Position numbers and translations under genes: made by a program | Assembly (NCBI GenBank): GCA_900554205.1 | Contig: USGM01000015.1 | Location: forward strand, 1-36,391 | Direction: 5' to 3' | DNA length: 36,391 nucleotides | From: an uncultured Lachnospiraceae bacterium | GTDB taxonomy: Bacteria > Bacillota > Clostridia > Lachnospirales > Lachnospiraceae | Notes under the pieces: generated by a model | What the model was told of the DNA's origin: nothing | The model's input: the letters and a program-made list of their open reading frames with translations, nothing else | Database searches by the model: none | Shown here: one piece after another, positions 1 through 8,209 of the stretch | Numbering within the stretch: the stretch's first letter is position 1 | Layout of the letters: every line of letters starts with the position of its first letter

Positions 1-232
1 GGTCAAGATGTGTGGCGACCACGGCCTCGTACCTTTCACCCAGCAGACGGCGGGCAAACTCCACGCCTGCCGCGTGTGCCTCCTGCGGTGTGACCTCGCC
101 GGGGGCGTAGGAATGGATGATGTGGTAGCCGAGAATGCCGCCGCATTTGTCCCACCGGCGCTTGGTCGCCTGCATCTCTGCATAAGCGGTCTCCACCGTG
201 CAGTTGATGCCGGTCCGCAAGCGGTCTGCATG
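1..232 (-). pseudogene. Relaxase / mobilization nuclease fragment (no start, runs off window)
   Basis: Read on the minus strand, this stretch encodes a segment like the N-terminal region of conjugative-element relaxases: a TGINC motif followed by ETAYAEMQATKRRWDK, then GYHIIHSYAPGEVTPQEAH and a terminal VVATHLD. In these families the segment precedes the HxDxxHxH metal site, which would lie beyond base 1. Relaxases nick the origin of transfer of integrative conjugative elements or plasmids. The frame is open upstream towards base 420, but I find no convincing start codon or ribosome site, so the 5' end looks lost. It abuts a recJ 5' fragment in another frame. It is either the edge of an inserted element or an assembly chimera at a contig end. 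Confidence 0.6.
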
Positions 233-413
233 GGGCGGCGCGGTTTTCCGCTGTAAAGGAGATAAGCTGTACAGGTCGTTTCTCTCCGTCGGTTTTCGTG
301 GGATAGACGTCCTCCAGCACGGCCTCGTTCCAGGCGAGAAGGTCGGTGAGGGAAGCGTGCTCCCTCCCCAGGTCGATGGCCTCCTCCGCCGTGGTGACGC
401 CCAGGCGGACGGC

Positions 414-536
414 ACCCTCCGTCTCCTCCGTCAGCTCCCTGTTCCGCAAAATACGCGCCAGCACCGGACTGATCCCGAACTCTTCCGCCCACTTATTAAA
501 ATCCGCTCTCTTTGCGGCGACATACCATTTTTCCAT
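414..536 (-). pseudogene. recJ: recJ 5' fragment (single-strand DNA exonuclease, truncated)
   Basis: The first ~41 codons from the ATG at 536 read MEKWYVAAKRADFNKWAEEF and then SPVLARILRNREL, matching the start of clostridial RecJ proteins (MEKWFVxxKxADF...P.xARI.RNR). The ATG has a GGAGAG ribosome site about 7 bases upstream. After 'EETEG' the similarity stops. The open frame continues to base 36 with sequence I cannot assign (about 414 down to 233) and then overlaps the relaxase-like fragment in a different frame. RecJ is normally 550-800 residues with DHH motifs, none of which are present. The fragment follows the phosphatase gene by 44 bases on the same strand, so it is at its native 5' position and has been interrupted. 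Confidence 0.6.
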
Positions 537-580
537 CCACACTCTCCGATACCGTTACTTCTGCACGGCATTTTTATCCG

Positions 581-1129
581 TTAGTCCAGCCTCATCAGCT
601 TACAGTTTTCAATTCCTGCGCTCCAAAAATCGGCGAGCGGAATCTTCTTCACCTGACAGACAATGCTGGAATCCATCGCCCCATGTCCGACGATCAGAAC
701 GCTCTTTCCCGCCGCAAGCTCTGGCTCCACCACCTGCTCTAAGAACTCCCCCGTCCTCGCGTACAGCTCTTCCAGACTTTCTCCACCCTCTACCGCCCTG
801 TAAGCCGCCGGGTCGGAGAAGAGTGTATTAATCGGACAGTCCGGTATCTGAAAAGAATTTTCGATGCCCTCGCAGACACCGAAGCTCATCTCCTGCAATC
901 GGTCGTCATACAGAATCGGAACATCCCTTCCCTCGAGAAAGATCTGCGCCGTCTCCCTCGCCCTTTTCAACGGAGAACAATAGCAGATGTCAAAATGCAC
1001 CTCCCGGTACTGCTCTCTCGCAGCCCTCGCCATTGCGCGCCCCTCCTCGTTCAGGGGAATATCCGTCCTCCCCTGCAGCTTATGAAGGGCATTCCAGTCC
1101 GTTTTTCCATGTCTCATGATATACAGCAT
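581..1129 (-). CDS. Histidine phosphatase family protein (phosphoglycerate mutase-like)
   Basis: The 182-residue product starts MLYIMRHGKTDWN, containing the RHG catalytic motif whose histidine is phosphorylated during turnover. It has the expected downstream elements: LNEEGRAMA, SPLKRARETA, an acidic E-M-x-F-G-x-x-E-G segment, and the second catalytic histidine in VLIVGHGAMD. The length is right for the small phosphoglycerate mutase / alpha-ribazole phosphatase / broad-specificity phosphatase group; the substrate cannot be told from sequence. An AAGGAAC ribosome site precedes the ATG. It lies 20 bases downstream of the flippase gene on the same strand and is probably in one transcript with glgA and the flippase. 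A cytosolic location is expected, since no signal peptide is visible. Confidence 0.85.
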   Translation of the reverse strand: MLYIMRHGKTDWNALHKLQGRTDIPLNEEGRAMARAAREQYREVHFDICYCSPLKRARETAQIFLEGRDVPILYDDRLQEMSFGVCEGIENSFQIPDCPINTLFSDPAAYRAVEGGESLEELYARTGEFLEQVVEPELAAGKSVLIVGHGAMDSSIVCQVKKIPLADFWSAGIENCKLMRLD

Positions 1130-1149
1130 CGCTTCTGTTCCTTACCCTT

Positions 1150-2811
1150 TTATTTCATCAGCCTGCACTTCTTCGCAAGGCGCACCAGCAGGTGTCCCTT
1201 CGGGAAGCCCCGCAGCTCTGCCTCCGTGACCCCTCTGAACAGGATCAACAGTGCAAAGTAAGCCGCCGCGCCGATCAGTACAGCCGGAATGACCGATATT
1301 CTCGGTGATTTTGTCATAAGAAGAAATCCCTCATAGACCGCCCATGCCACAGCTCCCATAAACGCGGAGGCCAGCAGCGGTATGACAAAGGTGCGCATGA
1401 TCTCCTGCCGGTAGCCGATCGCCTTCCGCACAGCGAGCTGGTTCAGCACACACATGATCCCCGAATAGATAATGTTTGCAATGACGACGCTGTACAGATC
1501 CAGCTTTGTAAAAAACAACAGAACGACAACGACCACGGTCTGAAGCCCCAGTGCAATCGCCGCATTGACAATCGGCACATTCATCCTGCCGAGTCCCTGC
1601 AATATCTGGCTGTTCAGCGTAGACAGCGCGTAAAAGACGATCGAGATTGCCAGTGCCATCAGCAGTCCGGTCGCCAGATCCTCCGATGCCTGCGTGTTCG
1701 CCGGGAACAGCAGACAGGTCACGGGGCGGGCAAGCACAAACAGCCCCACCGCACAGGGGATGGATATAATCATCGTTGTCTTCACCGCCACGCCGATCTT
1801 ATCCTTTGCCCCTTCCACATTCCGCGCTGCGATCAGCTGCGCCACCGTCGGAATCATTGCCGCTGCCATCGCCGACGCAAAGGCAATCGGAATTTTCGAT
1901 ATGGTCAGCGCCTGTCCCGAGAGAACCCCCCAGCCGGAGTAGGTACCCACTGTGTCAAGCTCCCTCACCTTGAGATAAATCTTGGTATAGAAGGCATTGT
2001 TGATCGTATCGTTCAGATTATAAATGGCAGTGCTTAAAACAAAGGGCGTTACCACCATCGTGATCATTTTCAGGATTTCCCGGTAGGAATCCACCTCGGC
2101 ATGTCTGTCATAGCGGATTCTCCGATCGATAAAGCTCTTGTTGAGCTTATAGACGGCGAGCATGAAAAGCAGCGCCACCAGAACGCCCACGCCGGTTCCC
2201 AGCGCGCTTCCGATCGCTCCCCTTGTCGCCCGCAGAATCTGCTCCGTCTCCTCCGTCGGCATCTCCAGCGTTCCCATGGTATTCTTAATCAGAAGATATG
2301 CCGCTCCGACCGATACCACCGCGTTTGCCACCTGCTCGAGCACCTGTGACACGGAGGTCTGCGCCATGCTCTTATGTGCCTGAAAATATCCCCGCAGCAC
2401 CCCCAGCATTCCGTAGATAAAGACGGTGGGTGCAAATGTCCGCAGCACCGGCACGGCAGCCTCCTCCACGAGCAGTCCTGCCCCGAAAAACAGAAACAGG
2501 CTTGCCGCTCCGCCGACCACGAGCACATAGCCCAGCGCGCAGCGGAAGATCCTGTGTGCGTTCCGGTATTCCTTCACCGCCAGCTTCTGCGCGATTACCT
2601 TGGAGACAGCCGCCGGTATACTGTAGGAGGAAATCAGCAGCACGATCGTATAAAAGGTGTATGCCGACTGATAAAAGCCCAGTCCGAGATCGCCGATGAC
2701 ACTATGTAAAGGGCTCCTGTAAAGGAGCCCTATAATCCTGCTGATGATTCCGGCAGCCGCCAGAATCCCCGCCTGCATGATGAAATTGTTCTTTGCGCTT
2801 TTCTTTCCCAT
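1150..2811 (-). CDS. SpoVB/MurJ-like polysaccharide flippase (MOP superfamily)
   Basis: This is a long hydrophobic protein with about 12-14 predicted membrane spans. Its N-terminus (ISRIIGLLYRSPLHSVIGD followed by GLGFYQSAYTFY) is typical of the YtgP/SpoVB branch of the multidrug/oligosaccharidyl-lipid/polysaccharide exporters. Characterised relatives move lipid-linked peptidoglycan or polysaccharide precursors across the membrane; SpoVB acts in spore cortex synthesis in Bacillus. The length of ~553 residues is normal. I prefer the ATG at 2811 to the one at 2820 because an AGGA ribosome site sits about 8 bases upstream of 2811. It begins shortly after the glgA stop codon, so it is likely cotranscribed. 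Lipid II versus another glycan as substrate is unresolved. Confidence 0.8.
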   Translation of the reverse strand: MGKKSAKNNFIMQAGILAAAGIISRIIGLLYRSPLHSVIGDLGLGFYQSAYTFYTIVLLISSYSIPAAVSKVIAQKLAVKEYRNAHRIFRCALGYVLVVGGAASLFLFFGAGLLVEEAAVPVLRTFAPTVFIYGMLGVLRGYFQAHKSMAQTSVSQVLEQVANAVVSVGAAYLLIKNTMGTLEMPTEETEQILRATRGAIGSALGTGVGVLVALLFMLAVYKLNKSFIDRRIRYDRHAEVDSYREILKMITMVVTPFVLSTAIYNLNDTINNAFYTKIYLKVRELDTVGTYSGWGVLSGQALTISKIPIAFASAMAAAMIPTVAQLIAARNVEGAKDKIGVAVKTTMIISIPCAVGLFVLARPVTCLLFPANTQASEDLATGLLMALAISIVFYALSTLNSQILQGLGRMNVPIVNAAIALGLQTVVVVVLLFFTKLDLYSVVIANIIYSGIMCVLNQLAVRKAIGYRQEIMRTFVIPLLASAFMGAVAWAVYEGFLLMTKSPRISVIPAVLIGAAAYFALLILFRGVTEAELRGFPKGHLLVRLAKKCRLMK

Positions 2812-2838
2812 CTCTCTCATCCTGCCGTTGAATTACCT

Positions 2839-4284
2839 TTACGGAACCAGCCAGTCATACATTTCCTGATATTTCCGGGCTGATACATTCCATGAGAAGT
2901 CCGCCGCCATCGCTCTGTCAACCAGCTTGTTCCACTCACGCTTTTTGTCGTAGTAAATATGCTCTGCGTAACGGACAATCTGCAGCATCTCATGTGCATT
3001 GTAATTTGTAAAGCTGAAGCCTGTTCCCGTGCTCTCATATTCATTATATGGCTGCACGGTATCCTTCAGACCACCTGTCTCCCTCACAATCGGGATCGTT
3101 CCGTAGCGCAGCGCCATCAGCTGGCTCAGCCCGCACGGCTCAAACAGGGACGGCATCAGATAAGCGTCACACGCCGCATAGATCTTGTGTGACAGCGCAT
3201 CTGAATAGTAAATATTCGCGGAAACCTTATCTCCGTACTTCCAGTCAAAATGCCGGAACATATTCTCATAGCGTTCCTCGCCGGTTCCGAGGACAACAAA
3301 CTGAATATCGTCGTGGCACAGCTCATCCATGACGTAAGCGATCAGATCGAGTCCCTTCTGGTCTGTGAGTCTCGAAACCAGACCGATCATCATCTTCCTG
3401 TCATCCTGCCGCAGAGACAGCTCCTGCTGCAAAGCCCGCTTATTCTTGACCTTCTCCTTGCGGAAATTGATCGCATTGTAGGGCTTGACAATATTCTTGT
3501 CCGTCTCCGGGTTAAACTCCGTGTAATCAATGCCGTTGACGATACCGCGCAGGTCGCCGCTTCTGGCACGCAGCAGTCCGTCCAGCCCCTCTCCATAGAA
3601 GGGTGTCTTGATCTCCTCCGCATAGGTCTCGCTCACCGTCGTCACCGCATCCGCATAGACAATTCCGCCCTTCAGCAGATTTGCATCCTTGTACGCCTCC
3701 AGCTTATCCGGCGTAAAATAATACTCAGGCAGTCCCGTGATGCTCTGCACTGTCTTCGTATCCCATCTTCCCTGAAATTTCAGGTTATGTATTGTAATCA
3801 CCGATTTCATGTTCCTGAAGAAGTCTCCGCCGCGGAAACGCTCCTTCATGTAGACAGGGATCAGTCCCGTCTGCCAGTCGTGGCAATGGATGACATCCGG
3901 CTGGAAGCCGATGGTCGGCAGTGCAGATAGAACTGCCTTGGAGAAATAAGCATATCTCTCGATCTCCCATCTCGGATCGTCACTGTACACCTTGGAACCG
4001 CTGAAATAATATTCGTTATCAATAAAGTAATAATGTACGCCATCTACCTCCGCCTCAAGGATTCCGACATACTCGTTCTTCCAGTTGAAATCCATGTAGA
4101 AATGGCCGGCATAGCGCATTTTGTCTTTCATCTCCTGCTTCATGCAGGCATATTTCGGAATAATGACCCTGACATCAAAGTAGTTTTTGTCGATGCATTT
4201 CGGAAGGGAGCCAACTACATCTGCCAGCCCTCCGGTCTTAATAAAAGGAACACCCTCTGATGCCGCAAAAAGAATCTTCTTCAT
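2839..4284 (-). CDS. glgA: Glycogen synthase (ADP-glucose:glucan glucosyltransferase)
   Basis: The product (~481 residues) is a GT5-family glycogen synthase that extends alpha-1,4-glucan from ADP-glucose. Diagnostic segments are the N-terminal MKKILFAASEGVPFIKTGGL with the KTGGL ADP-glucose-binding motif, the HCHDWQTGLIP segment, GIVNGIDYTEFNPETD, and the C-terminal LMPSLFEPCGLSQLMALRYG motif carrying the catalytic-site glutamate region. The start at 4284 is chosen over the upstream ATG at 4320 because GGAGGG lies about 7 bases upstream and the family begins with this MKKIL-like strand. No glgC, glgD, glgB or glgP is present in the window. A promoter candidate lies at 4325-4353. The flippase and phosphatase genes follow on the same strand. 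Confidence 0.95.
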   Translation of the reverse strand: MKKILFAASEGVPFIKTGGLADVVGSLPKCIDKNYFDVRVIIPKYACMKQEMKDKMRYAGHFYMDFNWKNEYVGILEAEVDGVHYYFIDNEYYFSGSKVYSDDPRWEIERYAYFSKAVLSALPTIGFQPDVIHCHDWQTGLIPVYMKERFRGGDFFRNMKSVITIHNLKFQGRWDTKTVQSITGLPEYYFTPDKLEAYKDANLLKGGIVYADAVTTVSETYAEEIKTPFYGEGLDGLLRARSGDLRGIVNGIDYTEFNPETDKNIVKPYNAINFRKEKVKNKRALQQELSLRQDDRKMMIGLVSRLTDQKGLDLIAYVMDELCHDDIQFVVLGTGEERYENMFRHFDWKYGDKVSANIYYSDALSHKIYAACDAYLMPSLFEPCGLSQLMALRYGTIPIVRETGGLKDTVQPYNEYESTGTGFSFTNYNAHEMLQIVRYAEHIYYDKKREWNKLVDRAMAADFSWNVSARKYQEMYDWLVP

Positions 4285-4324
4285 TACAATCCCTCCACCG
4301 CTTTCATTCAAGGTACACACATTG

Positions 4325-4353
4325 ATTATACACCAGTATCTTTTCAGTGGAAA
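4325..4353 (-). promoter_or_regulatory. Candidate sigma-A promoter for glgA
   Basis: On the minus strand there is TTTCCA (4348-4353), 17 bases, then a perfect TATAAT (4325-4330), about 40 bases upstream of the glgA start codon. The -35 matches TTGACA at four of six positions. Motif match only. Confidence 0.5.
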
Positions 4354-4377
4354 GTACTTCTTTGAAAAAAGCTCTTG

Positions 4378-4899
4378 TTACTGCTCTCTGTAGGACAGGC
4401 GGATCTTGTCAGCGATCAGCGCGATGAACTCCGAATTCGTCGGCTTTCCCTTTCCGGTGTCAATGGTGTAGCCGAAAAGCGCGTCCAGCGTCTCCATCCT
4501 GCCCCTGCTCCACGCAACCTCGATCGCATGGCGGATCGCCCTCTCGACCCTGCTCGGCGTCGTCTGGAAGCGCTTTGCTATCGTCGGATAGAGAATCTTT
4601 GTGATCGAGCTGATCATTCCCGGATCCTCCACCGACATCATGATCGCATCCCGCAGATACTGATAGCCCTTGATATGTGCCGGGACGCCTATCTCATGTA
4701 TCATGTCCGTGACATCCTGCTCAAGATCCCTCACAACCTCCTTCTGCTTCGGCTGCTCCGGCACTGTACGATTGCTGTCAGTCTTTGCGGAAGGTACTGT
4801 GATCATGATCTGGAATTCCTTGTCCCCATTCATCAGATCTCCTAAAATCTTGTATATTCTCTCATTATCTTTCGCAGCAGTAAGGTTCAGTTGCTCCAT
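4378..4899 (-). CDS. Spo0A paralogue with receiver domain largely deleted
   Basis: The 173-residue product ends in a complete Spo0A DNA-binding domain: SRVERAIRHAIEVAWSRG, LFGYTIDTGKGKPTNSEFIA and IADKIRLSYREQ are nearly identical to the family. The first ~32 residues (MEQLNLTAAKDNERIYKILG, then DLMNGDKEFQIM) align with the first strand and helix of clostridial Spo0A receivers (MEKLNVAIADDNERI...LG). The remaining ~90 residues of the receiver, with the phosphoryl-accepting Asp and the Thr/Lys switch residues, are absent and replaced by a polar linker. The acidic pair DD is K-D here. A GGAGGT site precedes the 4899 ATG. An in-frame extension to 5043 exists but breaks the homology. In Bacillus, loss of the receiver makes Spo0A active without phosphorylation, so constitutive or competing 0A-box binding is plausible (inference). 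Confidence 0.85.
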   Translation of the reverse strand: MEQLNLTAAKDNERIYKILGDLMNGDKEFQIMITVPSAKTDSNRTVPEQPKQKEVVRDLEQDVTDMIHEIGVPAHIKGYQYLRDAIMMSVEDPGMISSITKILYPTIAKRFQTTPSRVERAIRHAIEVAWSRGRMETLDALFGYTIDTGKGKPTNSEFIALIADKIRLSYREQ

Positions 4900-4944
4900 G
4901 AATTTACCTCCGGATTCAAAAAAGTCAAAATTTCGTACTTTTCC

Positions 4945-4974
4945 ATTATAAAGCCATAAAGTTTGATACAGCAA
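4945..4974 (-). promoter_or_regulatory. Candidate promoter for the Spo0A-like gene
   Basis: On the minus strand there is TTGCTG (4969-4974), 18 bases, then TATAAT (4945-4950), about 46 bases upstream of the ATG at 4899. The -35 match is weak and the -10 is perfect. Confidence 0.4.
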
Positions 4975-5069
4975 CTCCAAGCCATCGCGCTTTTCGCCCT
5001 CCGCCGCCAAAAAAACCGACAAGGCGCGTTCATACCGCGCCATTCTACAGATTCCCCTCAAAAATTGTA

Positions 5070-5098
5070 TTGACAAGCATCCGATGTATGGGAATAAT
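5070..5098 (+). promoter_or_regulatory. Near-consensus sigma-A promoter for holA
   Basis: Consensus TTGACA (5070-5075), a 17-base spacer and AATAAT (5093-5098, five of six) lie 37 bases upstream of the holA start. This is one of the best promoter matches in the window. Confidence 0.7.
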
Positions 5099-5134
5099 GA
5101 AATTTGAAACCGAAAAATAAAAGGGAGGTCTCCC

Positions 5135-6109
5135 ATGAGACAGATTGCCGAGGACATCAAGCAGAATAATTTCAAGCAGATCTATCTGCTCTACGGGGAG
5201 GAACGCTATCTCCGCAGACAGTACCGCCAGAAGCTTCAGGCTGCCCTCTGCTCTGACGGAGACACAATGAACGTCCACTTTTACAGCGGCAAGGATGTCC
5301 CTGTCGGTGAGATTATCGACCTTGCGGAAACTCTGCCCTTTCTCGCAGAGCGCCGCGTCATCTTCATCTCCGACAGCGGCCTGTTCAAATCCGGCGGCGA
5401 AAAGCTCGCCGAATATCTCGCCTCCCCCTGTGAATCAACTTATTTCGTCTTCACGGAGAGCGAGGTTGACAAGAGAAGCAAGCTCTTCAAGACCGTCCAG
5501 TCGAAGGGCTATGCCGCAGACTTTACCGTTCAGGATGAAAACACCTTAAAGCGCTGGATTGCCGGAACACTGGGAAGGGATGGGAAAAAGATCACCGAGA
5601 ACACGGTTCAGCTCATTATCTCCAAGACCGGAACCGACATGGATAATATACAGATGGAGCTTGAGAAGCTGATCTGCTACTGCATGGACAGAGATGTCGT
5701 CACGGACGCGGATGTGGAGGCGGTGTGCACCACCCGCATCAGCAACCATATCTTTGACATGATTAACGCGATTGCAGACCGGAAGCAGAAGGCTGCCCTT
5801 GAGCTGTACTATGATCTTCTCGCGCTGAAGGAGCCGCCCATGCGCATCCTCTTCCTCATCGCCAGACAGTGCAATATGCTGCTGCAGGCAAAGGAAATGA
5901 AGCTGAAAGGGCACGACAACCGCACCATCGGCTCCAGGCTCGGCGTGCCGCCCTTCATTGCCCAGAAGGTTCTGAATCAGGCATCCAAATTTAAAACCTC
6001 CACACTCCGCCGCGCAGTGCAGCAGTGTGTGGAGGCAGAAACCGCCGTCAAGACCGGACGCATGAACGATATGATGAGCGTCGAGATCCTGATCATGTCC
6101 GTATTATAA
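5135..6109 (+). CDS. holA: DNA polymerase III subunit delta (clamp loader)
   Basis: The 324-residue protein has the HolA layout: the N-terminal IYLLYGEERYLRRQYRQKL segment, a degenerate AAA+ core without a Walker A motif (FLAERRVIFISDSGLFKSGG), a middle segment IISKTGTDMDNIQMELEKLI characteristic of HolA, and a helical C-terminal collar domain (LGVPPFIAQKVLNQASKF). Delta opens the beta sliding clamp within the clamp loader at the replication fork. GGGAGG lies upstream of the ATG. It is the only gene in its transcript here, driven by the promoter at 5070-5098. Its stop codon is only a few bases from the stop of the convergent permease gene, with no visible terminator between them. Confidence 0.93.
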   Translation: MRQIAEDIKQNNFKQIYLLYGEERYLRRQYRQKLQAALCSDGDTMNVHFYSGKDVPVGEIIDLAETLPFLAERRVIFISDSGLFKSGGEKLAEYLASPCESTYFVFTESEVDKRSKLFKTVQSKGYAADFTVQDENTLKRWIAGTLGRDGKKITENTVQLIISKTGTDMDNIQMELEKLICYCMDRDVVTDADVEAVCTTRISNHIFDMINAIADRKQKAALELYYDLLALKEPPMRILFLIARQCNMLLQAKEMKLKGHDNRTIGSRLGVPPFIAQKVLNQASKFKTSTLRRAVQQCVEAETAVKTGRMNDMMSVEILIMSVL

Positions 6110-6114
6110 AAGTT

Positions 6115-7104
6115 CTAACGTTCTTCCCTGAAATACGCCAGTCCCAGATGTTCCGGGGGCTGGTTTTCTTTTTTCTTGTGCAGACTTGTCACAATCAGCA
6201 CAATGATCGTCACCACATAGGGCACCATCTGGATCAGATCGGTGACATAGCTCGCCACCGTGAAGCCCATCAGGCTCGGCAGGAACTGATACAGCCAGTA
6301 CAGGACACCGAAGAGATATGCGCCCCAGATCGCGTTGAGCGGTCTCCATGTCGTGAAGATGACAAGCGCCACCGCCAGCCAGCCGAGCGCCTCGATCTGT
6401 CCCGTCGTCGCCCAGATGCCGGAATTGTAATCGAGGACATAATACATGCCGCCGATACCGGAGATACCCGCGCCGATGCAGGTCGCAAGATACTTATACT
6501 TCGTGACATTGACTCCGGCTGCATCTGCCGTTGCCGGGTTCTCCCCGACCGCGCGAAGATTCAGACCGGCTCTCGTCTTATTCAGGAAAATATGCAGCAG
6601 CACAGCGAGCAGAATCGCCGCATATGCCAGAAAGCCGTATCCGAAAATCACCTGTCCGACCACGCCCAGCTCAGACAGAACCGGGATCTTATGGGCATAG
6701 GCACTGTTGGCAAGTGGTGCGGCAGTGTAGCTCTTACCGTTTAAGATGAACACGCCGAAGAAGTTCGCAACGCCCATACCGAAGGTCGTCAGCGCAAGAC
6801 CGGTAACGTTCTGGTTCGCGCGGAGCGAGATCGTGAGGAAGCTGTAGATCAGACCGCCCAGCACGGAGGCAACGATACAGCACACAAAGGACAGCAGCAC
6901 ACAGACAAAAGCATTCGGCGACGCCGCATTGTTCTCATAGTAAAACGCGCTGGCAAAACCGGCAAAGCCGCCCAGATACATGATTCCGGGCACACCCAGA
7001 TTCAGATTACCTGACTTTTCCGTAACGATCTCTCCCATTGCACCGTACATGATGATCGTGCCGAAGGGAATCGCCCTGATGATCCATGCAATCAGATTGC
7101 TCAT
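6115..7104 (-). CDS. Nucleoside-type ABC transporter permease (NupQ/NupC-like)
   Basis: A 329-residue polytopic protein of the BPD_transp_2 permease family. Its N-terminus (GTIIMYGAMGEIVTEKSGNL then LGVPGIMYLGGFAG) is characteristic of permeases that pair with BMP-family lipoproteins, corresponding to B. subtilis NupQ or lactococcal NupC. About 9-10 membrane spans are apparent. It forms the inner-membrane channel with the adjacent permease; the start codon is one base beyond that gene's stop, implying translational coupling. It is the last gene of the lipoprotein-ATPase-permease-permease operon. The substrate is inferred to be purine nucleosides from the family and from the divergent xpt gene. 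A short polar tail follows the last span. Confidence 0.87.
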   Translation of the reverse strand: MSNLIAWIIRAIPFGTIIMYGAMGEIVTEKSGNLNLGVPGIMYLGGFAGFASAFYYENNAASPNAFVCVLLSFVCCIVASVLGGLIYSFLTISLRANQNVTGLALTTFGMGVANFFGVFILNGKSYTAAPLANSAYAHKIPVLSELGVVGQVIFGYGFLAYAAILLAVLLHIFLNKTRAGLNLRAVGENPATADAAGVNVTKYKYLATCIGAGISGIGGMYYVLDYNSGIWATTGQIEALGWLAVALVIFTTWRPLNAIWGAYLFGVLYWLYQFLPSLMGFTVASYVTDLIQMVPYVVTIIVLIVTSLHKKKENQPPEHLGLAYFREER

Positions 7105-7105
7105 A

Positions 7106-8209
7106 CTACTTTGCCTCCTTTCCGGAGCGGAAAATTACCTTATAATTAATGAAAAACTCGCTTCCCAGAATGCAAAAAAGAATGATTCCGGTGATGATGG
7201 ATGCCGCATAATCGTTCAGTCCGTAGGCGGAAGCGATCTCCGCAGCGCCCTTCTGTAAAAAGACGAGCAGGAATGCGATCAGTGCCATGTAGAAGGTGTT
7301 GAACTTGGCAAGCCATGCAACGATGATCGCCGTGAATCCGTTTCCGCCCGCCGTCGTCGTCGAGATCGTCTGGTCACGTCCGCAGACGATCAGGAAGCCG
7401 CACAGTCCGCATATGGCTCCGGAAATTGCCATCGTCCGCATGATGACCTTTGCGACATTGATTCCGGCATAGCGCGCCGTGTTCTCAGACTCGCCGACAA
7501 CGCTGATTTCATAGCCGTGCTTTGTATATTTCAGATAGAAATACATCACGAAGGTCAGCACGAGCACAACGATGATATTAATATTGTATCTCTGTCCGAA
7601 CAGCTGCGGAAACCAGCCCTCCTGTGTTCCCATGTTCAGCTTTCCGAGGCTGGATGCCTGTCCGCGCATGATGTTTACAGCGCAGGCGACAAAGCTCGTC
7701 GCCACATAGTTCATCATCAGTGTGAACAAGGTCTCGTTCGTCTTCCACTTTGCCTTGAAGAATGCGGGAATCAGTCCCCAGATACCTCCGACAACCACGC
7801 TCGTGAGAAGCATCACGAGGAACAGCACGGGAGCGGGCAGCTTATTGCCCCAGTAGACCATGATGAGCGCCGTCATCAGTCCGCCCATCAGCACCTGACC
7901 CTCCGCGCCGATATTCCAGAATTTCATCTTGAATGCCGGTGCAAGCGCCACGCCGATGCACAGCAGTGAGACAAGGTCACGCATCGCCCACGAAAAGCGG
8001 ATCGAGGTTCCGAAGGTTCCCTTGAACATCACGACGTAAACCGAAAACGGATTTAAGCCCGTCACAAAGAAAATAAACAACGCATCCAGTACAAGGGCAA
8101 GCAGAATTGCCGCCGCACGCGCCCAGATCTTCTCTCCCATTGTCGCGCCGTCCTTTTTGACAACACGCATCAACGGCTCCTTTTTCTGCGGATTACTCAC
8201 TCTGCTCAC
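7106..8209 (-). CDS. Nucleoside-type ABC transporter permease (NupP/NupB-like)
   Basis: A 367-residue integral membrane protein, the larger of the two permeases. The family signature includes FKMKFWNIGAEGQVLMGGLM after the second or third span and YEISVVGESENTARYAGINV in the middle, both typical of permeases of BMP-type nucleoside importers (B. subtilis NupP, lactococcal NupB). An N-terminal basic stretch (NPQKKEPLMRVVKKDG) precedes the first span. Its start overlaps the last codons of the ATPase gene by 17 bases, consistent with coupled translation. It should dimerise with the product of the next gene. Substrate specificity cannot be read from the sequence. Confidence 0.87.
   Translation of the reverse strand: MSRVSNPQKKEPLMRVVKKDGATMGEKIWARAAAILLALVLDALFIFFVTGLNPFSVYVVMFKGTFGTSIRFSWAMRDLVSLLCIGVALAPAFKMKFWNIGAEGQVLMGGLMTALIMVYWGNKLPAPVLFLVMLLTSVVVGGIWGLIPAFFKAKWKTNETLFTLMMNYVATSFVACAVNIMRGQASSLGKLNMGTQEGWFPQLFGQRYNINIIVVLVLTFVMYFYLKYTKHGYEISVVGESENTARYAGINVAKVIMRTMAISGAICGLCGFLIVCGRDQTISTTTAGGNGFTAIIVAWLAKFNTFYMALIAFLLVFLQKGAAEIASAYGLNDYAASIITGIILFCILGSEFFINYKVIFRSGKEAK

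Noticed and set aside
5023..5041. Inverted repeat GGCGCG-N7-CGCGCC with a T tract beyond it on the minus strand
   Set aside because: It looks like a terminator, but no minus-strand gene precedes it; left as a GC-rich spacer between divergent genes.
4900..5043. N-terminal extension of the Spo0A-like protein from an ATG at 5043 with a GAGGGG site
   Set aside because: The start at 4899 matches the Spo0A N-terminus and has its own GGAGGT site; the extension has no family similarity, although it cannot be excluded entirely.
6104..6120. Terminator between the convergent holA and permease genes
   Set aside because: Only about five bases separate the stop codons and no hairpin with a T tract is visible.
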